From BOG-224 sp963783505 (lineage in GTDB: Bacteria > Acidobacteriota > Terriglobia > Bryobacterales > Bryobacteraceae), in assembly GCA_963783505.1 (NCBI GenBank), contig CAWAOP010000057.1, positions 78,620-142,619 on the forward strand: 64,000 bases of DNA, read 5' to 3'. Below, in pieces: positions 51,461 through 60,545 of this stretch. The notes under the pieces are model-generated. The model saw only the letters and a program-made list of their open reading frames with translations, was not told the origin of the DNA and made no database searches. Position numbers and translations under genes: made by a program. Every line of letters begins with the position of its first letter. The stretch's first letter is position 1.

Positions 51461-51553
51461 ATCGGGCATTTGCCCAGAATCGAAATCCGCTTCAATTCAC
51501 CTTGAGTATTGCTAATAAGCTTAGGTAGAGCGCGTCATCGGGCATTTGCCCAG
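51461..51553. promoter_or_regulatory. two exact 17-base direct repeats with palindromic core upstream of fkbH module 2
   Basis: ATCGGGCATTTGCCCAG occurs at 51461-51477 and again at 51537-51553, 76 bases apart start to start. The core GGGC-ATTT-GCCC is itself an inverted repeat. Location about 200-300 bases upstream of the fkbH GTG, in a gene-free gap, suggests paired operator sites; no regulator gene is adjacent. Confidence 0.5.
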
Positions 51554-52315
51554 TTCCTGGGCTTCACCTGAGGGGCTCGGCTTTTCGGCACCCTGCCGGA
51601 GCCTATGTTTACCGTAGTCGACATGGCCCAACGGATCGGCAAAAAGGAAGTCGAAATGAAGGGGTTGCGTTCTGTCGGCGATATCCGCAAGTTAAATCAC
51701 CGCAGCCTAGCCTCAGGCCATTTCCGGCGGGGCGAACGTCGGACTGACCGCGGCCTATTTCCTTCGTTTTGGGCAAGATGATCGGAGCGAGCCTCCGGCG
51801 CATCCTACGCGGCAGCGAAACCTCGCGCCCTATGGCGAGGGCGTCGCCCTTCGCGCGGCGTCTCATCTCTGCGGGCTCTCCGCCTCGAACCGATTGCGGC
51901 CGCGGCTCACAAATGCGACCGCCGACGGAACTCGAGGCGGAACCCCCTGTGGCAACCCGAGAGACGGATCGCATCACTCCGGCTGGCTCGTTGGAGTTGA
52001 AATTGGATCTGAACGCTAGAAGCTGTTCGCTAGATGGCCTGATCCGGTTATCCGCTCCGGACTGGAGGCTGTGCGGAACGCATGGCCATCACACTCAAAC
52101 GCCTCGGATTAACCGCCCGATCCGACTACGACTGGAAGCGGGACAACGCTATTCTTCAGAATTGCGTACGCATGTCAGTAGCGCGGCGCGACCGGTTTCA
52201 GGCCCTTTAGCTGAATTACATACGGTCTAAGGAGCGCCCCTCAGTTGTTTTCGACGCCGCCCGCACGGCTGTCGCGGCGAAGAGCCTGACTTGCCTGCTC
52301 GCAGCCCTACTGCCG
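51496..52315. other. gene-poor stretch of about 820 bases
   Basis: No convincing gene. Two short frames begin with ATG: 51605-51781 (58 residues, VVDMAQRIGKKEVEMKGL) and 52082-52210 (42 residues, MAITLKRLGLTARSDYDWKR). Neither has a good ribosome binding site or a family I know. They may be relics. It also holds one of the two 17-base repeats. Confidence 0.4.
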
Positions 52316-53791
52316 ATGGCGATTCGCCTGTCGGTGCTGCGGGTATTGCCACCGCCTTACCCGGTCGTGCAAGACGAGTACAGCTACCTCCTCGGAGCTG
52401 ACACCTTCGCCTCCGGGCGGCTGACCAATCCGCCGCATCCCATGTGGGTGCACTTCGAAACCATTCACGAGAACTTTCAACCCACTTACTCCACCAAGTA
52501 CCCGCCGGCGCAGTCTCTGTTCATGGCTTTGGGACAACGGTTCCTCGGTCATCCCTGGTTCGGCGTGTGGATCAGTTTCGGATTGATGTGCGCATGCATC
52601 TGTTGGATGTTGCAGGGCTGGATGCCCCCCGTCTACTCGCTGTTCGGAGCGCTGGTGGGCGCGGCGCAGATTGGCTTCTTCCACTACTGGATGGATTCGT
52701 ACTGGGGCGGGGCGGTGGCAGCCGCTGGAGGGTGTCTGGTTCTGGGGGCGTTGCCGCGGTTGGTGAAGCGCCCGAGCAACTCCGCGGCGATTCTGGGCGC
52801 GCTCGGTTTGGTCGTGCTGGCGAACACACGGCCGTACGAAGGGCTGGTGTTCAGCCTCTCCGTGGGCGTCGCGCTGCTTTGGTGGCGGCGGCGCAGCCGC
52901 CGGAAGCTTCGCGAACTGCTGACGCCGGGCGTAATCGTACCATTCGCCGCAATCCTGGTTGTGGCGGCCTGTTGGATGGCCTATTACAACTACCGGCTGA
53001 CGGGAAATGCCCTGTTGATGCCCTACGTGCTGCACCAGCGCACTTACTCGCCGGATCGTATCTTCTCCTTCCTGCCATCGGGGCCGCCGCCCGTCTACCG
53101 GCACGAGGTTCTACGCAAGCTCTATACGGCGTGGAATCACGACTTCTATTTGAGGGCGAGGGCGAAACCCTGGTATTTGCTGGCTTCTTACCTCGGCTCG
53201 GCGCTGCTGCTGATCCGGGGCGCTCCGGCCTTCCTCATGCTGGCGGTCATTTGCCTGGCGAGGGGTCCGAAGGTCAGAGTGCCGCTGGCTCTCGGAGCTG
53301 TGATGACGGTGGCGCTTCTCATGGCGCCGCTGGTACAGCCGCACTACGCCGCGCCGATCACGGGAGCGCCGATCATCCTCGCGATGTACGGCGCGCGATG
53401 GCTGCGGGTGAGGTTCGTCCGTTTTGGACCGGCGGTGGTGACGCTGTTCACGGCGTGCGTGCTCGCGGGCGGATTGTACGATTTCCGCAGCGAGCGCGAG
53501 CAGGCGGAAAAGCCGCAACCGAGGCAACAGATAGAGAACACGATTATGAAGCAGGCGGGGCCTCACCTGGTGCTGCTACGCTACACGCCTAGTCACGACC
53601 CTGGCGACGAGTTTGTGTACAACGCCGCGGACATAGACCGTTCCCCGATTGTCTGGGCCCGCGACATGGGAGACGAGGGAAACCGGGAACTGCTCGACTA
53701 CTATCCCACGCGCAAGGTCTGGCTCTTGCAGCCCGACCTCACTCCGATCTCTTTGACTCCTTACGCTCCCGGGAGCCAATTGCCCCGGTAG
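52316..53791 (+). CDS. polytopic membrane protein, GT-C glycosyltransferase-like
   Basis: 491 residues with about ten membrane helices. Early VVQDEYSYLLGADTFASGRL has the acidic DE pair in the first periplasmic loop that is typical of GT-C (ArnT/Pmt-like) enzymes; HPMWVHFETIHENFQPTYST follows. The frame stays open upstream to about 52211 (SLTCLLAALLP just before the ATG looks like the first helix) but has no start codon there, so the N-terminus may be cut by another frameshift; a TTG at 52243 in a neighbouring frame has AAGGAG before it. It may add a lipid-linked sugar at the outer face of the membrane. Confidence 0.7.
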   Translation: MAIRLSVLRVLPPPYPVVQDEYSYLLGADTFASGRLTNPPHPMWVHFETIHENFQPTYSTKYPPAQSLFMALGQRFLGHPWFGVWISFGLMCACICWMLQGWMPPVYSLFGALVGAAQIGFFHYWMDSYWGGAVAAAGGCLVLGALPRLVKRPSNSAAILGALGLVVLANTRPYEGLVFSLSVGVALLWWRRRSRRKLRELLTPGVIVPFAAILVVAACWMAYYNYRLTGNALLMPYVLHQRTYSPDRIFSFLPSGPPPVYRHEVLRKLYTAWNHDFYLRARAKPWYLLASYLGSALLLIRGAPAFLMLAVICLARGPKVRVPLALGAVMTVALLMAPLVQPHYAAPITGAPIILAMYGARWLRVRFVRFGPAVVTLFTACVLAGGLYDFRSEREQAEKPQPRQQIENTIMKQAGPHLVLLRYTPSHDPGDEFVYNAADIDRSPIVWARDMGDEGNRELLDYYPTRKVWLLQPDLTPISLTPYAPGSQLPR

Positions 53792-53844
53792 CGAGCGACG
53801 GCCGTTGTCTGCCAGCCCCCGCGCATCAGGTTGAAACGAAAAAA

Positions 53845-54037
53845 GCTAACCTCAATACTGTTTACTTAAGGCAAGCGCCCGTGGAGCGGCCTCTCGGGCT
53901 GCCACGCCGGCTTTCTTGCCGGCGTGCTTTTCCGCGGCTCCGAAGAAGGCCGCCAAGGATGGCGGCATAGCAGGCCGGATGCCCACTCCACGTGTGGCCG
54001 CGCGCCACGCCTTAGGTAAACAGTATTCAGGCTAAGC
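53845..54037. repeat. 193-base inverted-repeat element, MITE-like
   Basis: AATACTGTTTACTTAAGGC (53854-53872) and GCCTTAGGTAAACAGTATT (54009-54027) pair over 19 bases with one mismatch; weaker pairing extends outward to GCTAAC/GCTAAGC. Inside lies a further stem, ACGCCGGC ... GCCGGCGT. It occupies the space between two convergent genes and its right arm touches the flippase stop codon. No coding capacity. Confidence 0.65.
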
Positions 54038-55534
54038 AGCGGTCACTCCCGCATCAGACCTGTGGCGGCGCAGGTCGCGGGCAAAGTCGATGTATCGCTT
54101 GACCCGGGGTCCGAAAAATGCGAAAAGGCACCCAGCGTAAATAAGGGCGCCGGCGGCCACCTCGACCGCCAGGCGGACGCCGACGGGTTGGCTCCCGATG
54201 GCGGGCCAGCGCCGCAACGAGATCACGCCCACCGTCATCACGGAGGCGCAGATCGCCGATGGCGCGAGCGCGCCGGCCAGATCGCGGAACTTCAGGCCGA
54301 CGCTACGCAGTCCAATCCAGATCGAGGGGAATACGGTTACGGGCGAGAGCGCTATCCAGGCCGCGGCCAAGCCGACGGTCCCGTACCAATGGGCGGCGGC
54401 GATAAACGCCGCCGGCATGACGAAGAAACTGACAATCGACGTGCCCATGGTGAATCGGGTCCGGCGCCGGGAGACGAGCAACTGGCCCGCGAGAGTGCCC
54501 AGAGTCTGAATCGGCGTGAACAAAGCCAGCCAGCGCAGAGGCTCCGCGACGGCGGCCCACTTGTCCTGAAGCGCCAGGTGGATCACCTCCGGGCACACCG
54601 CCGCAAATCCGAGCATCAGCGGCAGTTCGATCATGATCAGCAACTCGGCCAGCGTCAGGAAGTATCGCCGGGCGAGCGCAACGTCATCCTGCACGCGGGC
54701 GAACAGGGGCCCGGTGGCTCGCATGATCAGGCCGCTGATCTTTTCGGCCGGTTCCGTGGCCAGATTCATGGCCATCCGGTAAACCCCGAGCATGGACTGT
54801 CCGAGCATCTTGGCGGCTACGACGCCATCGGATTGCGTATACGCCGACCAGGCCAAACGTCCAATAGCCATCTGGCCGCCCATGCGCAGCGGCGCGCGAA
54901 GGTCTTTCCACCGCGGGATAGCGAAAGGAATCGGTTTCCATTTGCACGCCAACAAGCACGCGCATAGCTTCCCGGCGGCCGGTCCGATCAACAGCGACCA
55001 GTAACCCGCCCCGGCCCAGGCGGCGCCCACCAGAAACGCGGCCTGCGTGAGGGACTGCCACGCATCCGCGATCGAAAGCCGCCGGTAGTCCATATCCTTC
55101 TGGAGCAACCCCAGCGGAACGGCCTGGAAGCCGGTGACGAAAAAACTCGTGTTCGTTGCCAGGACGAGGAGCTTGAGCCGTGGATCCCCGAAGAACCACG
55201 CGATTGGCGGCGCGGCCGCGGCCGAAACAATGAATGCCAGGGTACACGCCAGGCAGGAGAACGTGTGAAGCTGGGCCAGTACCCGCGGTTCGAGTTCCCG
55301 CATCTGCATAGCCGCGGTTCCCACGCCGAATTCGGCCAGGATATTGGTCAGCCCCACGAAGAAACCGGCCATCTCCGCGATACCGAAATCGGACTTGGAG
55401 AGCAGCCGGGCCGCCACAATAAGGGAGATCCAGGCGAACGCCTGCGTGATCCATTTGGCCGCGGCGGTCCATGCCACGCCCCCGGCAAAGTGTCGGTCGA
55501 TCTTACGCTTACTCTGGTCGCTAAGCGGGGTCAT
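54032..55534 (-). CDS. Wzx-type polysaccharide flippase (MOP superfamily)
   Basis: 500 residues with about 12 to 14 membrane helices. The N-terminus HFAGGVAWTAAAKWITQAFA, RLLSKSDFGIAEMAGFFVGL and LAEFGVGTAAMQMREL are standard for lipopolysaccharide/teichuronic-type flippases. Expected to move lipid-linked glycan units across the inner membrane. The next gene upstream, a GT4 glycosyltransferase, ends 13 bases before its start, so they are one unit. Confidence 0.9.
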   Translation of the reverse strand: MTPLSDQSKRKIDRHFAGGVAWTAAAKWITQAFAWISLIVAARLLSKSDFGIAEMAGFFVGLTNILAEFGVGTAAMQMRELEPRVLAQLHTFSCLACTLAFIVSAAAAPPIAWFFGDPRLKLLVLATNTSFFVTGFQAVPLGLLQKDMDYRRLSIADAWQSLTQAAFLVGAAWAGAGYWSLLIGPAAGKLCACLLACKWKPIPFAIPRWKDLRAPLRMGGQMAIGRLAWSAYTQSDGVVAAKMLGQSMLGVYRMAMNLATEPAEKISGLIMRATGPLFARVQDDVALARRYFLTLAELLIMIELPLMLGFAAVCPEVIHLALQDKWAAVAEPLRWLALFTPIQTLGTLAGQLLVSRRRTRFTMGTSIVSFFVMPAAFIAAAHWYGTVGLAAAWIALSPVTVFPSIWIGLRSVGLKFRDLAGALAPSAICASVMTVGVISLRRWPAIGSQPVGVRLAVEVAAGALIYAGCLFAFFGPRVKRYIDFARDLRRHRSDAGVTAA

Positions 55535-55547
55535 TCAGTCGCTATCC

Positions 55548-56735
55548 CTATCGGCCCGAAGCCGCCAAGGCTTCCCGGAACAGAGTCACGTAACGGTCCG
55601 CTACGCGATCCATCGAATAGTTCTCGATCGCGCGCAGGCGAGCCGAGGCCCCCATGCGGGCCCTCAGATCCGCGCGGGCGAGCAAGCTCGCCAGCGCGCC
55701 GGAAATCGACTCCGAATCTCCGACGCGCGCGCGCAGGCCGTGTACGCCGTCATCCACAAGCTGGGCGTTCGCGGGTATGTCGCTGACCACCGACGAAAGG
55801 CCAGTGGACATAGCCTCCAATAACGAGCACGGGAAGCCTTCGACGGAAGAAACGAGCGTAAAAACGTCGGCGGCTTGCATCCAGCGGCGGACATCCGCCA
55901 GCGACACACGGCCGGTGAACCGGTATGCGCCGGCAGGCAGCGTGCTAGCGGCAAGAGCCTCCAGCGCGGCGCGCTCCGGACCATCGCCCACGAAAACCAC
56001 GAGCAGGCCGGGGACGCTCCGCGCCGCGGAAGCGGCGGCGCGGACCAATGAAGAGAGTTCCTTCTCCGGAGCGAGCCTGCCGACGTAGAGAACGATGGCG
56101 GCTTCGGCCGGCGCGCCCAGCTCCGCGCGAATCTTGCCGCGCCGCTCCGGCGCGCACGGGGCAAAATCGGCCGTATCCACCGGGTTGGGCATCCATAACA
56201 ACTGGCTGGGCGCGAGGCCGGCGGCGCAGGCCTCGCCGGCTATCCCTGAGTTCAAGACCATCACACGGTAGGCCCATCGTCTGAGCCAGCTCAATTCCAA
56301 TCGCCCCATGCGCGTCCCGAGCATCGCCGTGACGATCGAGCTCCCGGATACCTTCATTACGATGGGCTTGCCCAGCAGGCGAGCCACGGGCAGGCCCGCG
56401 GCAAGGTGCAAACCCTGCATCAGGAAATAGACCACGTCGTACCGTTTTCGGCGCCGCAGAAGTTCCCAGGCGACTCCGAGTGCGAATATGTAATCGCGCA
56501 ACGGAGGATGTGAGTGGCGGGCGAAGATTCGAACGGGAACGCCGCCCGGATCGATCCACCGGGCGACGTCCGGCATCGGGCCACCGCCCGTGCAAAGCAC
56601 CTTCACCCGATGGCCTTGCGCGATCAAGGCCTGGCAGACGCGCTGCGCTTCAATCTCCGACCCTCCGAGCACGGGTGCAAATGTGTAGGAGACCAGCAGA
56701 ATCGAGAGCGGGCGGACGGTAGGGGGAATGTCCAT
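55548..56735 (-). CDS. GT4-family glycosyltransferase
   Basis: 395 residues of GT-B fold. ILLVSYTFAPVLGGSEIEAQ opens the acceptor domain; VLYVGRLAPEKELSSLVRAA and VFTLVSSVEGFPCSLLEAMS (the E-x7-E donor-binding motif) define the GT4 donor domain. No membrane segment. It probably adds a sugar to the glycan exported by the adjacent flippase. Confidence 0.9.
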   Translation of the reverse strand: MDIPPTVRPLSILLVSYTFAPVLGGSEIEAQRVCQALIAQGHRVKVLCTGGGPMPDVARWIDPGGVPVRIFARHSHPPLRDYIFALGVAWELLRRRKRYDVVYFLMQGLHLAAGLPVARLLGKPIVMKVSGSSIVTAMLGTRMGRLELSWLRRWAYRVMVLNSGIAGEACAAGLAPSQLLWMPNPVDTADFAPCAPERRGKIRAELGAPAEAAIVLYVGRLAPEKELSSLVRAAASAARSVPGLLVVFVGDGPERAALEALAASTLPAGAYRFTGRVSLADVRRWMQAADVFTLVSSVEGFPCSLLEAMSTGLSSVVSDIPANAQLVDDGVHGLRARVGDSESISGALASLLARADLRARMGASARLRAIENYSMDRVADRYVTLFREALAASGR

Positions 56736-56994
56736 TTCACACTGCCGGCCGAAGACGATCGGGCCGTCCGTTCGAAACGCCGCGGGCCGGCAGGCCGCGG
56801 ATCGGGCCTTTCGTTTCGGCGGCGCACGGCATCCATTTCATTCTATGCGGGATTCTCGGCAGAATCCGCGAGGGACCGCGATTGTCACAGCCTGGCGCAG
56901 GCCGCCGGGAACCTTTGGGCCGGGGGGCTGTCGAGACATGACGCCGGGCGCGGCGTTCAAATCCCGAAGGGCAGCGGGCGATGCCATGGAAGGG

Positions 56995-58826
56995 TCAATC
57001 GGGTTTGAACTGGTGGGCGTAATTTCGTTTCAGGCCAGGCAACTGATCTTCCTTCCGAAGAAAACACTGTCCCACGGCGAGAGCTTCAATTTCGGTGCCC
57101 ATGAAACACCCGAATGCGTCTTCGGGAGTGCAGACGATGGGTTCGCCACGCACATTGAAACTCGTATTCACAATCACGGGACATCCAGTCCGTTCTTTGA
57201 ACGCGGCAAGCAAAGCGTGGTAGCGGGGATTCGTTTCGCGGTGAACCGTCTGGATGCGCGCCGAATAGTCAACGTGTGTCACGGCAGGGATGTCGGAGCG
57301 CGGCACGTTTAGCTTCTCAATGCCAAACAGCTTCTGCTCCGCTTCCGTCATCGCCCGCCGGTGATGGGGGGCCACATCGGCCACCATCAGCATATATGGG
57401 CTGTCGCCATCCATCTGGAACCACTCCGCGACGTCTTCGCGCAAAACGGAAGGAGCAAAGGGCCGGAACGATTCCCGGTATTTCACCTTGAGATTCAGCA
57501 GCGACTGCATGGTGGGCGACCGGGCATCCCCCAAAATCGAGCGTCCGCCAAGAGCGCGCGGCCCGAACTCCATCCGCCCCTGAAACCAGCCCAGGGCCTT
57601 GCCATTCACCAGAGCGTCGGCGCAGACGCCCGTCAGACGGTCTTCCTCCAGCACGGTGAATTTCGCTCCCGCCGCATGAAGTCTCAGCTCGATCTCGCTC
57701 GGGCTGAACGATGGTCCGAGGTAAGCGCCTTTCATACCGTCCATATCGCCGTTGAGATGGCGGGGCATTTCTTTGTAAAGATGGTAAGCGGCAAGCGCGG
57801 CGCCAACGGCGCCACCGGCATCCCCAGCGGCGGGTTGAATCCAGATGTTCTTGAAATGGCCGTCGCGCAACACCTTTCCATTTGCCACGCAGTTCAAGGC
57901 AACGCCGCCCGCCATGCAGAGATTCTGGAGACCAGTCTCCGAGGCCAGGCTCCGTGTCATCCTCAACACGGCTTCCTCCAGCACTGACTGGACCGAAGCC
58001 GCCAGGTCCATGTGACACTGCCGGACCCGTTCATCGGGCCGACGTACCGGTTCTCCAAACAGTTCCTCGAACTTCCTGTTCGTCATCGTCAAACCGGTGC
58101 AATAGTCGAAGTAATCCTGATTGAGATGGAACGACCCGTCGGGTTTCAAGTCGATCACGCGATCCAGGATCAGGCGTGCGTATTTCGGCTCTCCGTATGG
58201 CGCCAGGCCCATCAGCTTGTATTCGCCGGAATTGACCCTGAAACCGGTGTAGTACGTGAAGGCTGAGTAAAGAAGGCCAAGCGAATGCGGAAAGTTGATC
58301 TCGCGGGGCACTTCGAGTTTGTTATTGTCGCCGATTGCCACCGAGGTAGTGGCCCACTCCCCAACTCCGTCCATCGTTAAGATAGCCGCTTTCGAGAAGG
58401 GTGAGGGAAAAAGGCGCTGGCCGCGTGACTGAGATGGTGTTCGGCGAACAGCAGCCGGCTTGGGTCGAATCCCGCGTCGAAACGCTTCAGCCGGTGGTGC
58501 AGAAGGTCCTTCTGAAACAGCTTCTCGCGGATCCACAGCGGCATTGCCAGCTTGAAGGAACTGAAACCGCGGGGAGACATTGCCGTGTACGTCTCGAGCA
58601 GCCGCTCGAACTTCAGAAAGGGCTTGTCGTAGAACACCACATGGTCGATCTGTCCCAGTCCCACGCCCTCTTCCGCCAGGCACCAGGCCAGCGCGTTGCG
58701 CGGAAAGGCCGAGTCGTGTTTCTTGCGCGTGAATCGTTCTTCCTGAGCGGCGGCTCTGACTTCACCGTCCCGGATCAGCGCGGCTGCGCTGTCGTGATAG
58801 AAGGCGGAAATGCCAAGTATCCGCAC
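56995..58826 (-). CDS. NodU/CmcH-type O-carbamoyltransferase, one frameshift
   Basis: From the GTG at 58826 (AGAGG four bases upstream): ILGISAFYHDSAAALIRDGE, then AEHHLSHAASAF with metal/substrate histidines; the frame breaks at 58405-58412 (T5C3 run in the gene, one base short) and continues FPSPFSKAAILTMDGVGEWA, LCMAGGVALNCVANGK, FGPRALGGRSILGDAR. About 610 residues restored, the normal size. It transfers a carbamoyl group from carbamoyl phosphate to a sugar hydroxyl. It follows the DUF5989 gene by seven bases, a standard set with SxtJ. Confidence 0.88.
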
Positions 58827-58833
58827 TGGTCCT

Positions 58834-58983
58834 CTAAAAGATGGTGTAAATGAACGGCGCGATCGCCGAACTCTGCGCCAGGATGAGCAATCCGCCAAGC
58901 AGGAACATCATCACCAGAAGCGGCACGAGCCAGAACTTCCGCCGCGCCTTCAGGAAAGACCAGAACTCGGCTAAAAAGGACAT
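58834..58983 (-). CDS. DUF5989 small membrane protein
   Basis: 49 residues from the ATG at 58983: MSFLAEFWSFLKARRKFWLV, one membrane helix (LLVMMFLLGGLLILAQ) and the typical end SAIAPFIYTIF. These mini-proteins are nearly always encoded between SxtJ and a NodU-type carbamoyltransferase and may tether or assist the enzyme at the membrane. Confidence 0.82.
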   Translation of the reverse strand: MSFLAEFWSFLKARRKFWLVPLLVMMFLLGGLLILAQSSAIAPFIYTIF

Positions 58984-59000
58984 GTCGTTCTTCGCTGCCG

Positions 59001-59420
59001 TTAAAACTGCTGATTCATTGTGCGGGGCGCGGGTCCAGGAGGATTGCGGAGAATCCAGTAACTCGGACCGCTGTCCGGTTTGAGCTTCAGAGGGTCCTTG
59101 CCAAACAAGCGCAGCAGGAAGCCCATCGGAGTAAGGACCAGAAAAAACAACAAGCCGATCACCACCGGGTTCACGATCCGGCTCAAAAGGAACGCCAGTT
59201 TCATCCAAAGCCGGTTTGCGCCGCTGAATAAAGTCGGGCGAAACAGAGTGATCAAGAGGAACCCGCCGCTCGCTGCAACCGCCCAAACCCTCGCCGGCCG
59301 GCCGCGCAACAGAGGCAACAAGGCCGTCAGGGCAAAAAAAACGGTGAACACCAGCCCAAACGAACGGTCCGAGGGGGCTTTATCGTCCAAGTCTCTCGTG
59401 AAATCTTCGTGGGCGATCAC
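59001..59420 (-). CDS. SxtJ-family membrane protein
   Basis: 139 residues with three or four membrane helices (SFGLVFTVFFALTALLPLLR, VWAVAASGGFLLITLFRP, PVVIGLLFFLVLTPMGFLLR), and the conserved tail DPSYWILR-like GPSYWILRNPPG. SxtJ was named in saxitoxin clusters and accompanies carbamoyltransferases elsewhere; the biochemical role is unknown. It is 17 bases from DUF5989 and 12 from the methyltransferase gene. Confidence 0.87.
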   Translation of the reverse strand: MIAHEDFTRDLDDKAPSDRSFGLVFTVFFALTALLPLLRGRPARVWAVAASGGFLLITLFRPTLFSGANRLWMKLAFLLSRIVNPVVIGLLFFLVLTPMGFLLRLFGKDPLKLKPDSGPSYWILRNPPGPAPRTMNQQF

Positions 59421-59432
59421 GGCAAAATCATT

Positions 59433-60495
59433 CTACCATCGTTCCGAAAACGCAGCCGCCGGTTCGGAAAGGGGCACAGGGACGGGCGCTGTCTTCCGGC
59501 CGATCATGATGTAGAGACCGCCATCCACGCCACCCTTGAGCAACATCTCGATTTCGGCCAGAAGCCGGGTTACCCTCGTACCCTTGTCGTGAGGTTCGAA
59601 CAACTTTTCGTCCGTCGCGAATGGGTCGGATTTGACCTTGGGAATGCTCGCCAGAAACTCAAACCCGTTCGACTCGAACCAGCCGATCAACTCGCTGAAC
59701 GTGTGCTTGCTTTCGTGGGGATGCTTGTACTGATCCATGAACCAAGCCCGCTTGCGTGCTTCGTTGTACTTCCGGTTGCGCATGTGGTCGTCGAGAAAGG
59801 CAAACCCTTCCCCAAACGTGGAGAATATCCAGCGCCGGAAATCCGTGGGCAGACGGCCGATCCGGTTATACAAACCGATCAGGACAAAGCCTCCGGGCTT
59901 GACCAGCCGCGCGATCGACTGAAACCCCCTCAGCGGATCGCCAGTGTGATGCAACGCTCCGTTACAAATCACCATGTCGAAAGCGCCATCGACGAAGCAT
60001 GGCCGGAACAGATTCATTTGCAGGAATTCGGCATGGTTGATACCGAACCGGTCTCGAAACGCTTTACCCAGCCGCAGCGAATTCAGGCAAAGGTCCGCGC
60101 CGAACACCTTGCGTTTCCAGGATTGCCCCAGAAAATTGGTCAGTTGCCCGGTTCCACAAGCCACTTCCAACACCAGGGAGCCGGTCGGGACCTGCTCGTC
60201 CAGCAAGCGCGCGAAAATGCCTCGACTGGCTTTTTCGGCCAGACTTTCGCGGGAATCCATATCGTCATAATTCGGAAAGGGATTCACTTCGTAGAACGCC
60301 TGGACGGCTTCGGTAACGTCCGTGCGATCGGTCCAGCCTTCGTTGGGGCAGAAAAGGAGGGGGGATTCCTTCATCCGAGAAGGGGTAAACCGCTCCGCAG
60401 GCTTCACAGGCGATCATCGGTGCGCTGAACCGAATTCGGGCCCTGCAGCCAGGGCACGCCAGGATTGCCTCGTTCTCCTCAAACAGATCGAGCAT
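59433..60495 (-). CDS. SAM-dependent methyltransferase with N-terminal zinc ribbon, one frameshift
   Basis: From the ATG at 60495: EENEAILACPGCRARIRFS and CEACGAVYPFSDEGIP form a Trm112-like zinc ribbon; the frame then breaks in a run of six C (60359-60364 on the plus strand as G) and goes on LLFCPNEGWTDRTDVTEAVQ, then motif I VLEVACGTGQLTNFLG and VICNGALHHTGDPLRGF. Removing one C joins them to about 353 residues. It is the first gene of the methyltransferase-SxtJ-DUF5989-carbamoyltransferase unit and probably modifies the same sugar. Confidence 0.83.
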
Positions 60496-60545
60496 CGAAA
60501 GCCCCCATAACCTGATGACTCAGCATCGATTGTACAATAACGGAA

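Noticed and set aside
51605..51781. 58-residue frame in the gap upstream of fkbH module 2
   Set aside because: No ribosome binding site or recognisable family; mentioned only as part of the gap.
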